Shown in pieces: positions 16,163-23,639 of a stretch of 36,600 nucleotides of DNA; within the stretch, counting starts at the first letter, position 1; the number at the start of each line of letters is the position of its first letter. Source of the stretch: Candidatus Buchananbacteria bacterium RIFCSPHIGHO2_01_FULL_44_11 (lineage in GTDB: Bacteria > Patescibacteriota > Patescibacteriia > Buchananbacterales > UBA6539). The DNA lies in assembly GCA_001817345.1 (NCBI GenBank), contig MHIE01000021.1, positions 1 through 36,600 on the forward strand. Reading direction: 5' to 3'. The position numbers and the translations under genes are program-made. The notes beneath the pieces were generated by a model, which ran no database searches, was not told the origin of the DNA, and saw nothing but the letters and a program-made list of their open reading frames with translations.

Positions 16163-16984
16163 ATGGAATATTTGTATGCCATTATCGCCGGTCTGATCCA
16201 GGGTTTAACGGAATTTTTGCCGGTTTCCAGCTCCGGTCACTTGGTCGTGCTTCACGATTTTTTAAAGTTTGATTTTATTGATAATTTGGCTTTTGACGTG
16301 GTTTTGCATTTAGGCACGTTTTTGGCTTTGCTTCTATTTTTTTGGCCGGAAGTCGTTAAGTATTTTAAAGCGTTTTTTGCCAGTTTTTTTGATTGGAATC
16401 TTGGTCATGATGTTAATCAGAAAATGGCCTGGTATTTATTTGCCGCCACTATTCCGGCCGCTTTGGCCGGCTATCTGTGGCAGGATTTGATTGAAACGGT
16501 TTTTCGGTCAACTCAACTGGTCGCGGCTATGCTGATTTTAGTCGGCGTAATTTTGTATCTGGCTGACCATTTTAGTCAGAAAATAAAATCTTTAGATCGG
16601 TTAGTTTTTAAAGACGCTTTGGTTATGGGTTTGGCCCAGGCCCTGGCTTTGATTCCCGGAGTTTCGCGGTCGGGTATCACTATTATAGCAGGTTTAACCC
16701 AAAAACTGAACCGCCAGGCCGCCGCCCGGTTTTCTTTTTTGCTTTCCATGCCAGTGGTTTTTGGCGCGGGAGTTAAAAAAACTTATGATTTATTTGTCGG
16801 TCAGGGCGTTGATTTAAACCAATTTTGGCTTTTAAGTCTGGGGTTTCTAGCTGCCGCTATCAGCGGCTACTATGTTATTAAATATTTTTTGCGGTTTTTG
16901 CAAAACCATTCCTTGAAAGTTTTTGCCTATTACCGAGTTATTTTCGGTTTACTGCTTTTAATCATTAGCTGGCATTGGCTATGA
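16163..16984 (+). CDS. uppP: Undecaprenyl-diphosphate phosphatase
   Basis: UppP (BacA) recycles the lipid carrier of wall synthesis. The 273-aa membrane protein carries both signature motifs: EFLPVSSSGHL near the N-terminus with the catalytic Glu, and PGVSRSGITIIAGL later. Multiple hydrophobic segments are evident. The ATG at 16163 is preferred to a TTG three codons earlier. Its TGA overlaps the ATG of the next gene (ATGA), so the two are translationally coupled. Confidence 0.94.
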   Translation: MEYLYAIIAGLIQGLTEFLPVSSSGHLVVLHDFLKFDFIDNLAFDVVLHLGTFLALLLFFWPEVVKYFKAFFASFFDWNLGHDVNQKMAWYLFAATIPAALAGYLWQDLIETVFRSTQLVAAMLILVGVILYLADHFSQKIKSLDRLVFKDALVMGLAQALALIPGVSRSGITIIAGLTQKLNRQAAARFSFLLSMPVVFGAGVKKTYDLFVGQGVDLNQFWLLSLGFLAAAISGYYVIKYFLRFLQNHSLKVFAYYRVIFGLLLLIISWHWL

Positions 16985-17592
16985 CCGAATTGATTCAAGA
17001 ATTAATCAGCCAAGGTTACCTCAAAACCCCGGCGATTATCAAAGCTTTTAAGAAAATAAAGCGGCGTGATTTTTTGCCGTCTGATTTGGTAGAAGAAGAA
17101 TCAATTAACGCTCCTTTGCCTATCGGTCACGGCCAAACAATTTCTCAACCGTTAACCGTGGCTTTTATGCTTGAACTTTTGGTACCGGCTGAAGGCCAAA
17201 AAATTTTAGACATCGGTTCCGGTTCGGGCTGGACCACGGCCCTTTTAGCTGAAATTGTCGGCCCTAGCGGTCAAGTTTTTGCTATTGAGCGAGTAGCGGC
17301 TCTAAAAGAATTCGGCCAGACTAACGTCAAAAAATATCAATTCAATAACGTTGAGTTTTTTTACCAAGACGGATCAAAAGGATTGAAAGAATTCTCTCCC
17401 TTTGATAGGATATTAGTGTCCGCCGCCGCTTTTGAAGTGCCTGATGAATTAACCAGTCAGCTGACAATCAATGGCCGCTTGGTCATTCCCACTATGGCTC
17501 AAGATCTTAGGCTGATTGAACGGACAGAAAAAAACAAGTATCAACAAAATATCTATCCTGGTTTTGTCTTTGTCCCGCTAATAATTGATTGA
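16981..17592 (+). CDS. pcm: Protein-L-isoaspartate O-methyltransferase family
   Basis: PCMT methylates isoaspartyl residues in damaged proteins with S-adenosylmethionine. The 203-aa product has PLPIGHGQTISQPLTVAFML, the substrate-side motif, and the SAM-binding LDIGSGSGWTTALLAEIV, then VSAAAFEVPDEL. The fold and length fit the family. It overlaps uppP by 4 nt. Confidence 0.9.
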   Translation: MTELIQELISQGYLKTPAIIKAFKKIKRRDFLPSDLVEEESINAPLPIGHGQTISQPLTVAFMLELLVPAEGQKILDIGSGSGWTTALLAEIVGPSGQVFAIERVAALKEFGQTNVKKYQFNNVEFFYQDGSKGLKEFSPFDRILVSAAAFEVPDELTSQLTINGRLVIPTMAQDLRLIERTEKNKYQQNIYPGFVFVPLIID

Positions 17593-17597
17593 TAACT

Positions 17598-18365
17598 ATG
17601 TCGTCACCAGAAGCAGACAGCAATCCTCTTAGAAGAGAAATTGCCGAGACTAGTAACCAAGCTGAAATCAGTCCTTATGTTTGGGATTTAGTCATGAACA
17701 CGCCGGAAGTTTATAAAAAAATGGTGGAGTTACTTAAGGTAGAAGAAGGCTTGATACCCAGGGGTAAATTTGAGAGTCAATATAAACACTCTTTTGATGT
17801 AGCACATTTGTCTGAAATTGTTTTTGACGAGTACTATTCCGTTTCAGAAGAGGTTAAGTCGCTGGCGCCAGAAGAACAGGCGGGAAGAAAAAAGATTTTT
17901 CTTTTGTCCGCTATTTTGCACGATATTGGCAAAACTTCGGTCAGCCCGGAAACTTTGACCGGTCGCGGCCCCTTAACTGATGAAAAAAGAAAAGAAATTC
18001 GGGCCCATCCTCAACGGAGCAAAGATATTTGCCTAGAAATTTCGCGCGCCATGGATACTGAGTCTGATCGTCAGGTAATGGCTGAAGTAATTTCTGAAAT
18101 TGTCATGCGGCATCATTTTTATTCCGAAGGCTATCCTTTTGAAGCTGAATTAAAAAAAGATCCTGATCCAGAAACTGAAGCAATGATTACGGAAATATCC
18201 AGGATGATTTCGGTGATTGATTCTTTTGACGCTTTAAGTTCGCCGCGGTCTTACGAAGAGCCTCATGAACCGGCGGAAACCAGAAAGATTTTGTTAGAAA
18301 AGTTTAAAAACTATCCGTCGTTGGAAAATCTAATTAACTTTTTAGCTGATAAAATAAGCAATTAG
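17598..18365 (+). CDS. HD-GYP-type phosphohydrolase
   Basis: The 255-aa product has a metal-binding HD core: HSFDVAHLSEIVF, SAILHDIGKTSV, a later HP in RAHPQRSKD, RHHFYSEGYPF and the SFDALSSPRSY that follows GYP in this group. The usual HH(E/x)xxdGxGYP spacing is recognisable but altered (SEGYPF). HD-GYP proteins often cleave cyclic di-GMP, though no GGDEF gene is in this window. The substrate is therefore unproven. The start at 17598 is the first ATG after pcm. Confidence 0.8.
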   Translation: MSSPEADSNPLRREIAETSNQAEISPYVWDLVMNTPEVYKKMVELLKVEEGLIPRGKFESQYKHSFDVAHLSEIVFDEYYSVSEEVKSLAPEEQAGRKKIFLLSAILHDIGKTSVSPETLTGRGPLTDEKRKEIRAHPQRSKDICLEISRAMDTESDRQVMAEVISEIVMRHHFYSEGYPFEAELKKDPDPETEAMITEISRMISVIDSFDALSSPRSYEEPHEPAETRKILLEKFKNYPSLENLINFLADKISN

Positions 18366-18372
18366 ACCGTAT

Positions 18373-18810
18373 ATGAAAAGCATAGTAATTGTCAGCGGTT
18401 ATTTTAACCCCATCCATCTTGGGCATATTCGTCTTTTTAAAGCGGCCAAAAAATTGGGCGATTATTTGATTGTGATAGTCAATAACGACAAGCAGCAAAA
18501 GATCAAAAAAGGCAAAATTATCATGAACCAGAAAGAAAGGTGCGAGATTGTCAAAGCTATCCGTGATGTTGATGAAGTGGTTCTTTCCGTTGACCAAAAT
18601 CCGCCGGTCACTAAAACTTTAGCCCTAGTAGCGCAAAAGCACCGAGGGAATAAATTAATTTTTGCCAACGGCGGTGACCGCAGTTCAAAGAAAGTTGTTC
18701 CTGAAGCGGCAGTTTGCGAAAAATATAAGATTGAAATGAAGTACGGCGTTGGCGGTCTTGACAAACCTAATTCCAGTTCTAATATCAATCAGTTGCTAGG
18801 GCTGGAATAA
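18373..18810 (+). CDS. Cytidylyltransferase-like nucleotidyltransferase
   Basis: The 145-aa product has the class-I nucleotidyltransferase signature GYFNPIHLGHIRLF (the HxGH motif), then VNNDKQQKIKKGKIIM, NQKERCEIVKAI and a C-terminal PNSSSNI, equivalent to the ISSTxI loop. The pattern is closest to glycerol-3-phosphate or sugar-phosphate cytidylyltransferases rather than CoaD or NadD, but the substrate cannot be fixed by eye. It lies 7 nt after the HD-GYP gene. Confidence 0.8.
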   Translation: MKSIVIVSGYFNPIHLGHIRLFKAAKKLGDYLIVIVNNDKQQKIKKGKIIMNQKERCEIVKAIRDVDEVVLSVDQNPPVTKTLALVAQKHRGNKLIFANGGDRSSKKVVPEAAVCEKYKIEMKYGVGGLDKPNSSSNINQLLGLE

Positions 18811-18828
18811 TATTTTTAAAGATTACCC

Positions 18829-19866
18829 ATGATAAATTTTTTGCCGGGAAAATTGAAAAAGAAAAATAAAGGTAAAGCACTTTTACTTTTTATTTTTTTT
18901 CTTCTGGCGGTCTGGGTCTATTATTTGTATTCTTTGAACATGCCGGTTTCTTCTGATGCCGAGTTAAAATCTTTTACCGTTACTAGCGGCCAAGGGAGCC
19001 GGGATATCAGCCGGGAGCTAAAACAGAATAATTTTATCCGCCGGCCGTTGGTCTTTCAGTTTTATGTCTGGCAGCAGGGGATTAGCAGCAAATTAAAAAG
19101 CGGCGAGTATTTTTTAGCCCCTAATTTAAGCACTAAAGAAATTGCCGATGCTTTGTTCGCCGGTCCGGGCCAAACCAAAGAAAAAACTTTGACTTTTATT
19201 GAAGGCTGGAACTTGTCTGATTTTGCCAATTACTTGGAAAATCAGGGGATAGTCAAAAGCCGGGATTTTTTAACCGCGGTTCAAAAGAAAGCCGATTTTT
19301 GGAATGAGTATGAAATTTTAGCCGATAAGCCGAAAAACTTGGATTTGGAAGGTTATTTGTTTCCCGATACTTATCGGGTGTATAGTGATACTACAGCTGA
19401 AGAGATTGTCAAAAAAATGTTTGACAACATGAGTAGTAAGTTGACGGCAGAGCTCAGGGCCGAAATCAAGCGCCAAGGCAAAACCATTCATGAAATTTTG
19501 ACGCTAGCTTCAATTATAGAAAAGGAAGTCTCCAGTGATAAAGACCGCAAACTGGTCGCTGATATTTTTTACAAAAGGCTTGACGCCGGCGTGGCGCTTC
19601 AGGCTGATTCCGCCGTTAACTATGTTACCGGTAAATCAACGCCCCGGGCCTCAGCCCAGGATTTAGCCAAGGAGAGTCCTTATAACACTTATCGCTACCG
19701 CGGTTTGCCGCCCGGACCAATCGCCAGTCCCGGTCTGTCAGCCATTTTGGCGGCGGTTTATCCGACAGCTAATCCTTATTGGTATTTTTTGACTACCCCG
19801 GCTGGTCAGGCGATATATAGTAAAACTTTTGAAGAGCACGTGGCGAATAAAGCAAAATACTACTAA
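18829..19866 (+). CDS. mltG: Endolytic murein transglycosylase MltG (YceG-like)
   Basis: MltG cuts nascent glycan strands at the membrane. The 345-aa product has one N-terminal transmembrane helix (ALLLFIFFLLAVWVYYLYS), a LysM-like region, then the catalytic part: LEGYLFPDTYRV, LASIIEKEV with the catalytic Glu, DSAVNYVTG, YNTYRYRGLPPGPIASPG and ending HVANKAKYY. All diagnostic motifs are present. The gene lies 18 nt after the cytidylyltransferase-like gene. Confidence 0.93.
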   Translation: MINFLPGKLKKKNKGKALLLFIFFLLAVWVYYLYSLNMPVSSDAELKSFTVTSGQGSRDISRELKQNNFIRRPLVFQFYVWQQGISSKLKSGEYFLAPNLSTKEIADALFAGPGQTKEKTLTFIEGWNLSDFANYLENQGIVKSRDFLTAVQKKADFWNEYEILADKPKNLDLEGYLFPDTYRVYSDTTAEEIVKKMFDNMSSKLTAELRAEIKRQGKTIHEILTLASIIEKEVSSDKDRKLVADIFYKRLDAGVALQADSAVNYVTGKSTPRASAQDLAKESPYNTYRYRGLPPGPIASPGLSAILAAVYPTANPYWYFLTTPAGQAIYSKTFEEHVANKAKYY

Positions 19867-19881
19867 ATAAAATCCTAAGCA

Positions 19882-19997
19882 CGAAATCCTAAATCCGAAA
19901 CAATTACCAAATCACAAAAATCCAAATTATCAAAACGTTTTAAATTTAGGTTATTAGGGCATTTGAATTTGTTTCGAGTTTCGGATTTAGGATTTCG
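19882..19997. repeat. 19-bp perfect inverted repeat between mltG and pyrH
   Basis: CGAAATCCTAAATCCGAAA at 19882-19900 is the exact inverse of 19979-19997. The interior is AT-rich with no ORF. It is likely a dispersed palindromic repeat rather than a terminator, since no T-run follows. Confidence 0.75.
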
Positions 19998-20016
19998 AAT
20001 TTAATAAATTATCTTT

Positions 20017-20700
20017 ATGTCTAAAACTATTGTGATGTCTTTAGGTGGTTCATTGATTGCTCCTGAAGATCTTGATGTCAATTTTTTGAAAAAATTCCGC
20101 CAGGTAATTTTGGATTACATCAAAAATGGCAATAAGGTGGTTATTATCACCGGCGGTGGCAACACCTCTCGCCATCACCAAATTGCCGCCAGAACGGTCA
20201 ATGCCAAAGTCAGCAGCCGCGATTTGGACTGGGTCGGTATTGCTTCAACCAGACTTAACGCCGAGCTGGTCAGCGCCATTTTTGGCGATTATGCTTATGA
20301 AAGCATTTTAGGCGATCCGGCCAAATCGGTTAAAACCAGCCGCCGGGTTATTGTTGGTGCTGGCTATCTGCCTGGTTCTTCTTCGGATAAAGACGCGGTT
20401 TTGGCGGCTAAAGCTTTTGGCGCTAAAACCGTGATTAACCTGTCCAATATCACTTATGTTTACGACAAAGACCCTAAGAAATTCAAAGACGCCAAGCCGC
20501 AAAAGCAAATGGGTTGGCCGGCTTTCAGAAAAATTGTCGGCAACGTCTGGGTGCCCGGCGCCCATGTGCCTTTTGATCCGATCGCTTCTAAACTAGCCCA
20601 AAAATGGCGAATGGAATTAGTGGTCTTAAACGGCAGTAACTTAGTAAACTTGAAAAAGTTTTTGGCCGGCAAAAAATTTGTTGGTACAGTCATCAAATAA
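20017..20700 (+). CDS. pyrH: UMP kinase, archaeal-type
   Basis: The enzyme converts UMP to UDP. The 227-aa amino-acid-kinase fold has MSLGGSLI, VVIITGGGNTSR, PGSSSDKDAVLAA (where bacterial enzymes have GTGNPFFTTD), NLSNITYVYDKDPKKF and the conserved VPFDPIASKLA. These features match the archaeal-type PyrH that is common in Patescibacteria. It starts after a palindromic repeat without SD. Confidence 0.87.
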   Translation: MSKTIVMSLGGSLIAPEDLDVNFLKKFRQVILDYIKNGNKVVIITGGGNTSRHHQIAARTVNAKVSSRDLDWVGIASTRLNAELVSAIFGDYAYESILGDPAKSVKTSRRVIVGAGYLPGSSSDKDAVLAAKAFGAKTVINLSNITYVYDKDPKKFKDAKPQKQMGWPAFRKIVGNVWVPGAHVPFDPIASKLAQKWRMELVVLNGSNLVNLKKFLAGKKFVGTVIK

Positions 20701-20704
20701 TTGT

Positions 20705-20781
20705 TGTCATTCCGGACCCGATCCGGAATCCCTGCCTGCCGGCAGGCAGGTGCTAGATCCTGAAACGAGTTCAGGATGACA
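20705..20781. repeat. TGTCAT...ATGACA palindromic repeat
   Basis: Outer TGTCAT (20705) and ATGACA (ending 20781) enclose TCCGGACCCGATCCGGA and a CCTGCCTGCCGGCAGGCAGG palindrome. This is a dispersed repeat type also represented at 7471-7575. Confidence 0.65.
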
Positions 20782-20789
20782 AAACAGAA

Positions 20790-20824
20790 AATAAAAAAGA
20801 CCGACGTCGGAGTGCGGCGTCGGT
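20790..20824 (-). terminator. Terminator of the 20845-21810 gene
   Basis: On the minus strand ACCGACG pairs with CGTCGGT, followed by CTTTTTTATTTT. Confidence 0.8.
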
Positions 20825-20844
20825 GGACGAATATCTGGTGGCGA

Positions 20845-21810
20845 TTAAAGCCAGAGACAGGTCCTTTTGCGGATCGGTTCTTTACTTTGTTCTATCAGCC
20901 ATTTTGGCCAGAGTACGATAAACGCCGACATCAGGCTTTGGTTCTTGGGCAAGAGGACGCCTCGGCCGTTATCTTGAGCCAGCGGCACCGGCACGAATTG
21001 GGGCGTGGCGCTTTGACGAGCCTCCAGTAGCGCTGTCCTGAGCTCGCCGCTAAACAAAACCCTGATCATGTGGGGAACCACGACGGTGCAGTGGCCTTCT
21101 GATAGACGATAAACCAGCTCAGAATTGATTTCAATGAAGGATATGACAACCCTTGCAATGTCACCATCACTGATTTGGGCTGGCTGAAAATGGGCATCAT
21201 TGTCCCGACTCCATTGCCTGTGACACAACTCACTAACGAGGTCAAGGCAGAATCTGCCTATTCCACGCTTCCCTTGTTCGCGCTGGAGGCGACTAAGATC
21301 ACGGGGTTCCATCAGCCAGTGAGCCACTTTGCCTTGGAGCTCGGCCGGGAAGTATGCCAGTTTCATGGAGTTATCGTTGCAGATGGTCGTTTCTTCGCTC
21401 AGGGCCGGTAGAATTTTTTCCGTGAGCAATTTAAAGGCTTTGTGCCTAGCTGCGTTAGCGGCATATGAGTCGAATGGACCTGCTACTCCGAGGAAAAACT
21501 GGATTACCTCGCTGCAGCCAGTGATGACTTGCTCCTTGGGCTTAGCCCAGACCTCCTTGTCGGTGGGAATGTCTTCAAGGGTGCGTATGAGCAATTCTCC
21601 CAGGTAGTGGAGTTGGCTTGCGAGCTCGTCGTCACTTTTCATCTGATCGGCGCCAGCTTGGATTTTGTGAAAGAATTCCAAGAGCTCTTTAGAGGGAGTG
21701 ATGGGGATCTTCTTGCCATCGTGCTCTAGCGATACATTCGCGGTTACTGGCTTGAGCTTTTCTGCAAGCTCGGCCCCGCTGGGGACAACCTGAATTTTGG
21801 TAGTGGCCAT
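20845..21810 (-). CDS. Orphan 321-aa protein in a single-gene unit
   Basis: I do not recognise this family. The start is set by AAGGAGGTGTG about 9 nt before the ATG. The sequence is mainly helical and soluble. It begins with a conserved-looking KIQVVPSGAELAEKL, then an acidic stretch (DQMKSDDELASQLHYLGELLIRTLEDIP), a central RLQREQGKRGIGRFCLDL and a late FIEINSELVYRLSEGHCTVVVPHMIRVLFSG. There is no signal peptide or transmembrane helix. It has its own promoter and terminator, and base composition more GC-rich than rplJ or pyrH nearby. Acquired accessory gene is the likely reading. Confidence 0.7.
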   Translation of the reverse strand: MATTKIQVVPSGAELAEKLKPVTANVSLEHDGKKIPITPSKELLEFFHKIQAGADQMKSDDELASQLHYLGELLIRTLEDIPTDKEVWAKPKEQVITGCSEVIQFFLGVAGPFDSYAANAARHKAFKLLTEKILPALSEETTICNDNSMKLAYFPAELQGKVAHWLMEPRDLSRLQREQGKRGIGRFCLDLVSELCHRQWSRDNDAHFQPAQISDGDIARVVISFIEINSELVYRLSEGHCTVVVPHMIRVLFSGELRTALLEARQSATPQFVPVPLAQDNGRGVLLPKNQSLMSAFIVLWPKWLIEQSKEPIRKRTCLWL

Positions 21811-21877
21811 TATGGCACACCTCCTTGTAATGAACGGTATTTCGCCCGCCTGTAATATAGGCCGGCTAGGTAGCCTT

Positions 21878-21907
21878 TTCTTACCATTTTTATGGGGGTA
21901 TTGTCAA
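21878..21907 (-). promoter_or_regulatory. Promoter of the 321-aa orphan gene
   Basis: On the minus strand: TTGACA, 18-nt spacer ending TGG, then TAAGAA. It lies next to the element at 21916-22012. Confidence 0.55.
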
Positions 21908-21915
21908 ACGCTTGG

Positions 21916-22012
21916 CCCCGTTAGAGTTTACGGCGCTTTATCAAGATCAATTCCTCTTTCCTGGCTTATGGGGGATGATTTCTATTATCAGCCCTATAAA
22001 ATTCTAACGGGG
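21916..22012. mobile_element. CCCCGTTAGA element at the rplJ -35 box (97 bp)
   Basis: The termini CCCCGTTAGAGTTT and AAATTCTAACGGGG are inverse with one mismatch. The flanks are TTGG on the left and TTGA on the right, a near-perfect 4-bp duplication. The right TTGA is the start of the TTGACA -35 box. The element has no ORF. Confidence 0.75.
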
Positions 22013-22040
22013 TTGACAGCTTTTTTAAACCTGCTATACT
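22013..22040 (+). promoter_or_regulatory. Promoter of rplJ-rplL
   Basis: TTGACA at 22013-22018, 16-nt spacer ending TGC, TATACT at 22035-22040. The first four bases of the -35 box are the flanking repeat of the adjacent element. Confidence 0.85.
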
Positions 22041-22071
22041 GTTTTTATTAATATAGTTTTCCCCAGACAAT

Positions 22072-22190
22072 GGGCGCCTAAAAGGCTTAAACGGCTTAAA
22101 GCCGATCGCCCATCCAGGAAACAAGCGATTTGCCATTGGCAATTCGCGATTTGCCAAATAGTCTGTGGAAACCCCACAGATTTTTGATTT
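22072..22190 (+). promoter_or_regulatory. Structured rplJ leader, probable L10 autoregulatory leader with terminator hairpin
   Basis: The 200-nt leader contains GGGCG at 22072-22076 that can pair with CGCCC, enclosing GGCTTAAACGGCTTAAAGCC. A GCGATTTGCC/GGCAATTCGC pair follows. A TCTGTGG/CCACAGA stem at 22162-22180 ends with TTTTTGATTTTT and looks like an attenuator. In many bacteria the L10 leader binds L10-L12 to regulate this operon. The position and structures fit, but I cannot fold it. Confidence 0.55.
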
Positions 22191-22243
22191 TTCGCGCCGA
22201 GCAAGGGTATAAGTAATAAACCTACAAGCTAATAACCTAAATT

Positions 22244-22768
22244 ATGCCTAAAACCAGACAACAAAAAGAAACCGCAGTTAAAGATTATGTCGAAAAGCTT
22301 AAAACCGCCAAAGGCGTGGTTTTTGCCAATTTTGACGGCTTAAAGGTCAAAGAGATTGAGGCATTAAGAAAAAAATGCCGTCAGCTTGGCATTGATTACG
22401 TGGTGGCAAAAAAAACTTTGATGCGCTTAGCTTTTAAGGATTCGGACATTAATGATATTGATCCGGTCACTTTAAATAAAGGTGTAGCGACGGTGTTTAG
22501 CTATAACGACGAAGTCGCCTCAGCCAAGACGATTGGGGAATTTGCCAAAACCCATGAAGCCTTGAAACCGGTCGGCGGCATTTTGGAGAAAAAATTCATT
22601 GACGCGGCTAAAGTCATTACTCTTTCCAAATTACCGTCCAGAAACGAGCTATTGGCAAAACTGCTCGGCTCAATCAAGTCACCCGTTTCCGGTTTGGTCA
22701 ATGTTTTGTCGGGTAACCTTAGGAATTTGGTTTACGTCTTAAACGCGATTAAAAATTCTAAATCTTAA
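22244..22768 (+). CDS. rplJ: Ribosomal protein L10 (uL10)
   Basis: L10 anchors L7/L12 dimers to the ribosomal stalk base. The 174-aa product starts MPKTRQQKETAVKDYVEKLK and has VFANFDGLKVKEIEALRKKCR, VAKKTLMRLAF and KPVGGILEKKFIDAAKV. It ends in the helix that carries L12 (LVYVLNAIKNSKS). The gene sits after a strong promoter and structured leader, without SD. Confidence 0.95.
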   Translation: MPKTRQQKETAVKDYVEKLKTAKGVVFANFDGLKVKEIEALRKKCRQLGIDYVVAKKTLMRLAFKDSDINDIDPVTLNKGVATVFSYNDEVASAKTIGEFAKTHEALKPVGGILEKKFIDAAKVITLSKLPSRNELLAKLLGSIKSPVSGLVNVLSGNLRNLVYVLNAIKNSKS

Positions 22769-22841
22769 TTAGAGCTTTTAGCCTCTAGCTTTTAGGAAGT
22801 AATTTTTCTACCAGCTACAAGCTACCAGCTATAAGCTAAAA
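22769..22841. repeat. AGCTNNN heptamer inverted repeat between rplJ and rplL
   Basis: The left half has AGAGCTTTTAGCCTCTAGCT. The right half has CTACCAGCTACAAGCTACC followed by AGCTATAAGCTAAAA. The halves are roughly inverse, so it can form a hairpin between two genes of one operon. Confidence 0.65.
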
Positions 22842-22844
22842 TAT

Positions 22845-23249
22845 ATGTCGGAAGAAAACAAAGAAGTCCAGGTGCCAGCTAAATTTAAAAGCTTGGTTGA
22901 GGAAATCGAAAAATTGTCCGTTCTAGACTTGGCCGAGTTGGTCAAAGTTTTGGAAGAAAAATTTGGCGTGAGCGCCGCCGCCCCGGTCGCGGTTGCCGCC
23001 GTTGGTACCGCTGGTCCGGCTGAGGCCGTTGAAGAAAAAACTGAATTCAATGTTGAGCTGACTGCCGCCGGTGACAATAAGATTAATGTCATTAAAGCTT
23101 TGCGGTCAATCACTGAGCTTGGCTTAAAAGAAGCCAAGGACTTAGCCGATGGCGCGCCGAAAATGATCAAAGAAGGCGTTAAGAAAGAAGACGCCGAGAA
23201 AATGAAAAAAGCCATTGAAGAAGCTGGCGGTAAAGTAACCTTAAAGTAA
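22845..23249 (+). CDS. rplL: Ribosomal protein L7/L12 (bL12)
   Basis: The 134-aa product has an N-terminal dimerisation part ([21 protein letters not shown]), an Ala/Val/Pro hinge ([19 protein letters not shown]) and the C-terminal factor-binding domain ([55 protein letters not shown]). Normal in every part. A terminator follows. Confidence 0.97.
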   Translation: MSEENKEVQVPAKFKSLVEEIEKLSVLDLAELVKVLEEKFGVSAAAPVAVAAVGTAGPAEAVEEKTEFNVELTAAGDNKINVIKALRSITELGLKEAKDLADGAPKMIKEGVKKEDAEKMKKAIEEAGGKVTLK

Positions 23250-23269
23250 ATTGCCACTCAGTTAAATTT

Positions 23270-23294
23270 AAAAACGCCCCATTGGGGCGTTTTT
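23270..23294 (+). terminator. Terminator of rplJ-rplL
   Basis: AAAAACGCCCC pairs with GGGGCGTTTTT around a 3-nt loop. The A-tract makes it bidirectional. Confidence 0.9.
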
Positions 23295-23639
23295 AGGTTA
23301 ACCAGATAAATTTTAGCGGTTGGTTGGCACGTAAGACTAAATAAGAATAATTAAAATTAAATTCTAGCGTAGCAACAAAGGTAATTTATCTGTTACTTTT
23401 GGAACCAAAAGTAACCAAAAGTTTTGGGGTCAGCAACTCGCCAAAGTTTTGATCGGGTTTTATCTTGATCAACCCGTCCGCTCGCCTCGTAAAACTCAGC
23501 GGCGGACTCGGGCTCGGGTGCTGACCCCAAGCCCCTGACTCAGGACTTATTCATTATCGTCTAGTCTGATGTTTATATAATACTTTTGCCGTTGGCACTG
23601 GCCTAATAAAAATCAATATAGAAAGCCAAGGTGTATCAT
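23295..23639. repeat. Intergenic stretch with dispersed repeats, no gene seen
   Basis: ACTTTTGGAACCAAAAGT lies near 23395, with a further CCAAAAGT. GGGGTCAGCA at 23426-23435 is the exact inverse of TGCTGACCCC at 23519-23528. GATCGGGTTTTATCTTGATC lies inside. No convincing ORF, promoter or RNA is seen. Confidence 0.6.
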
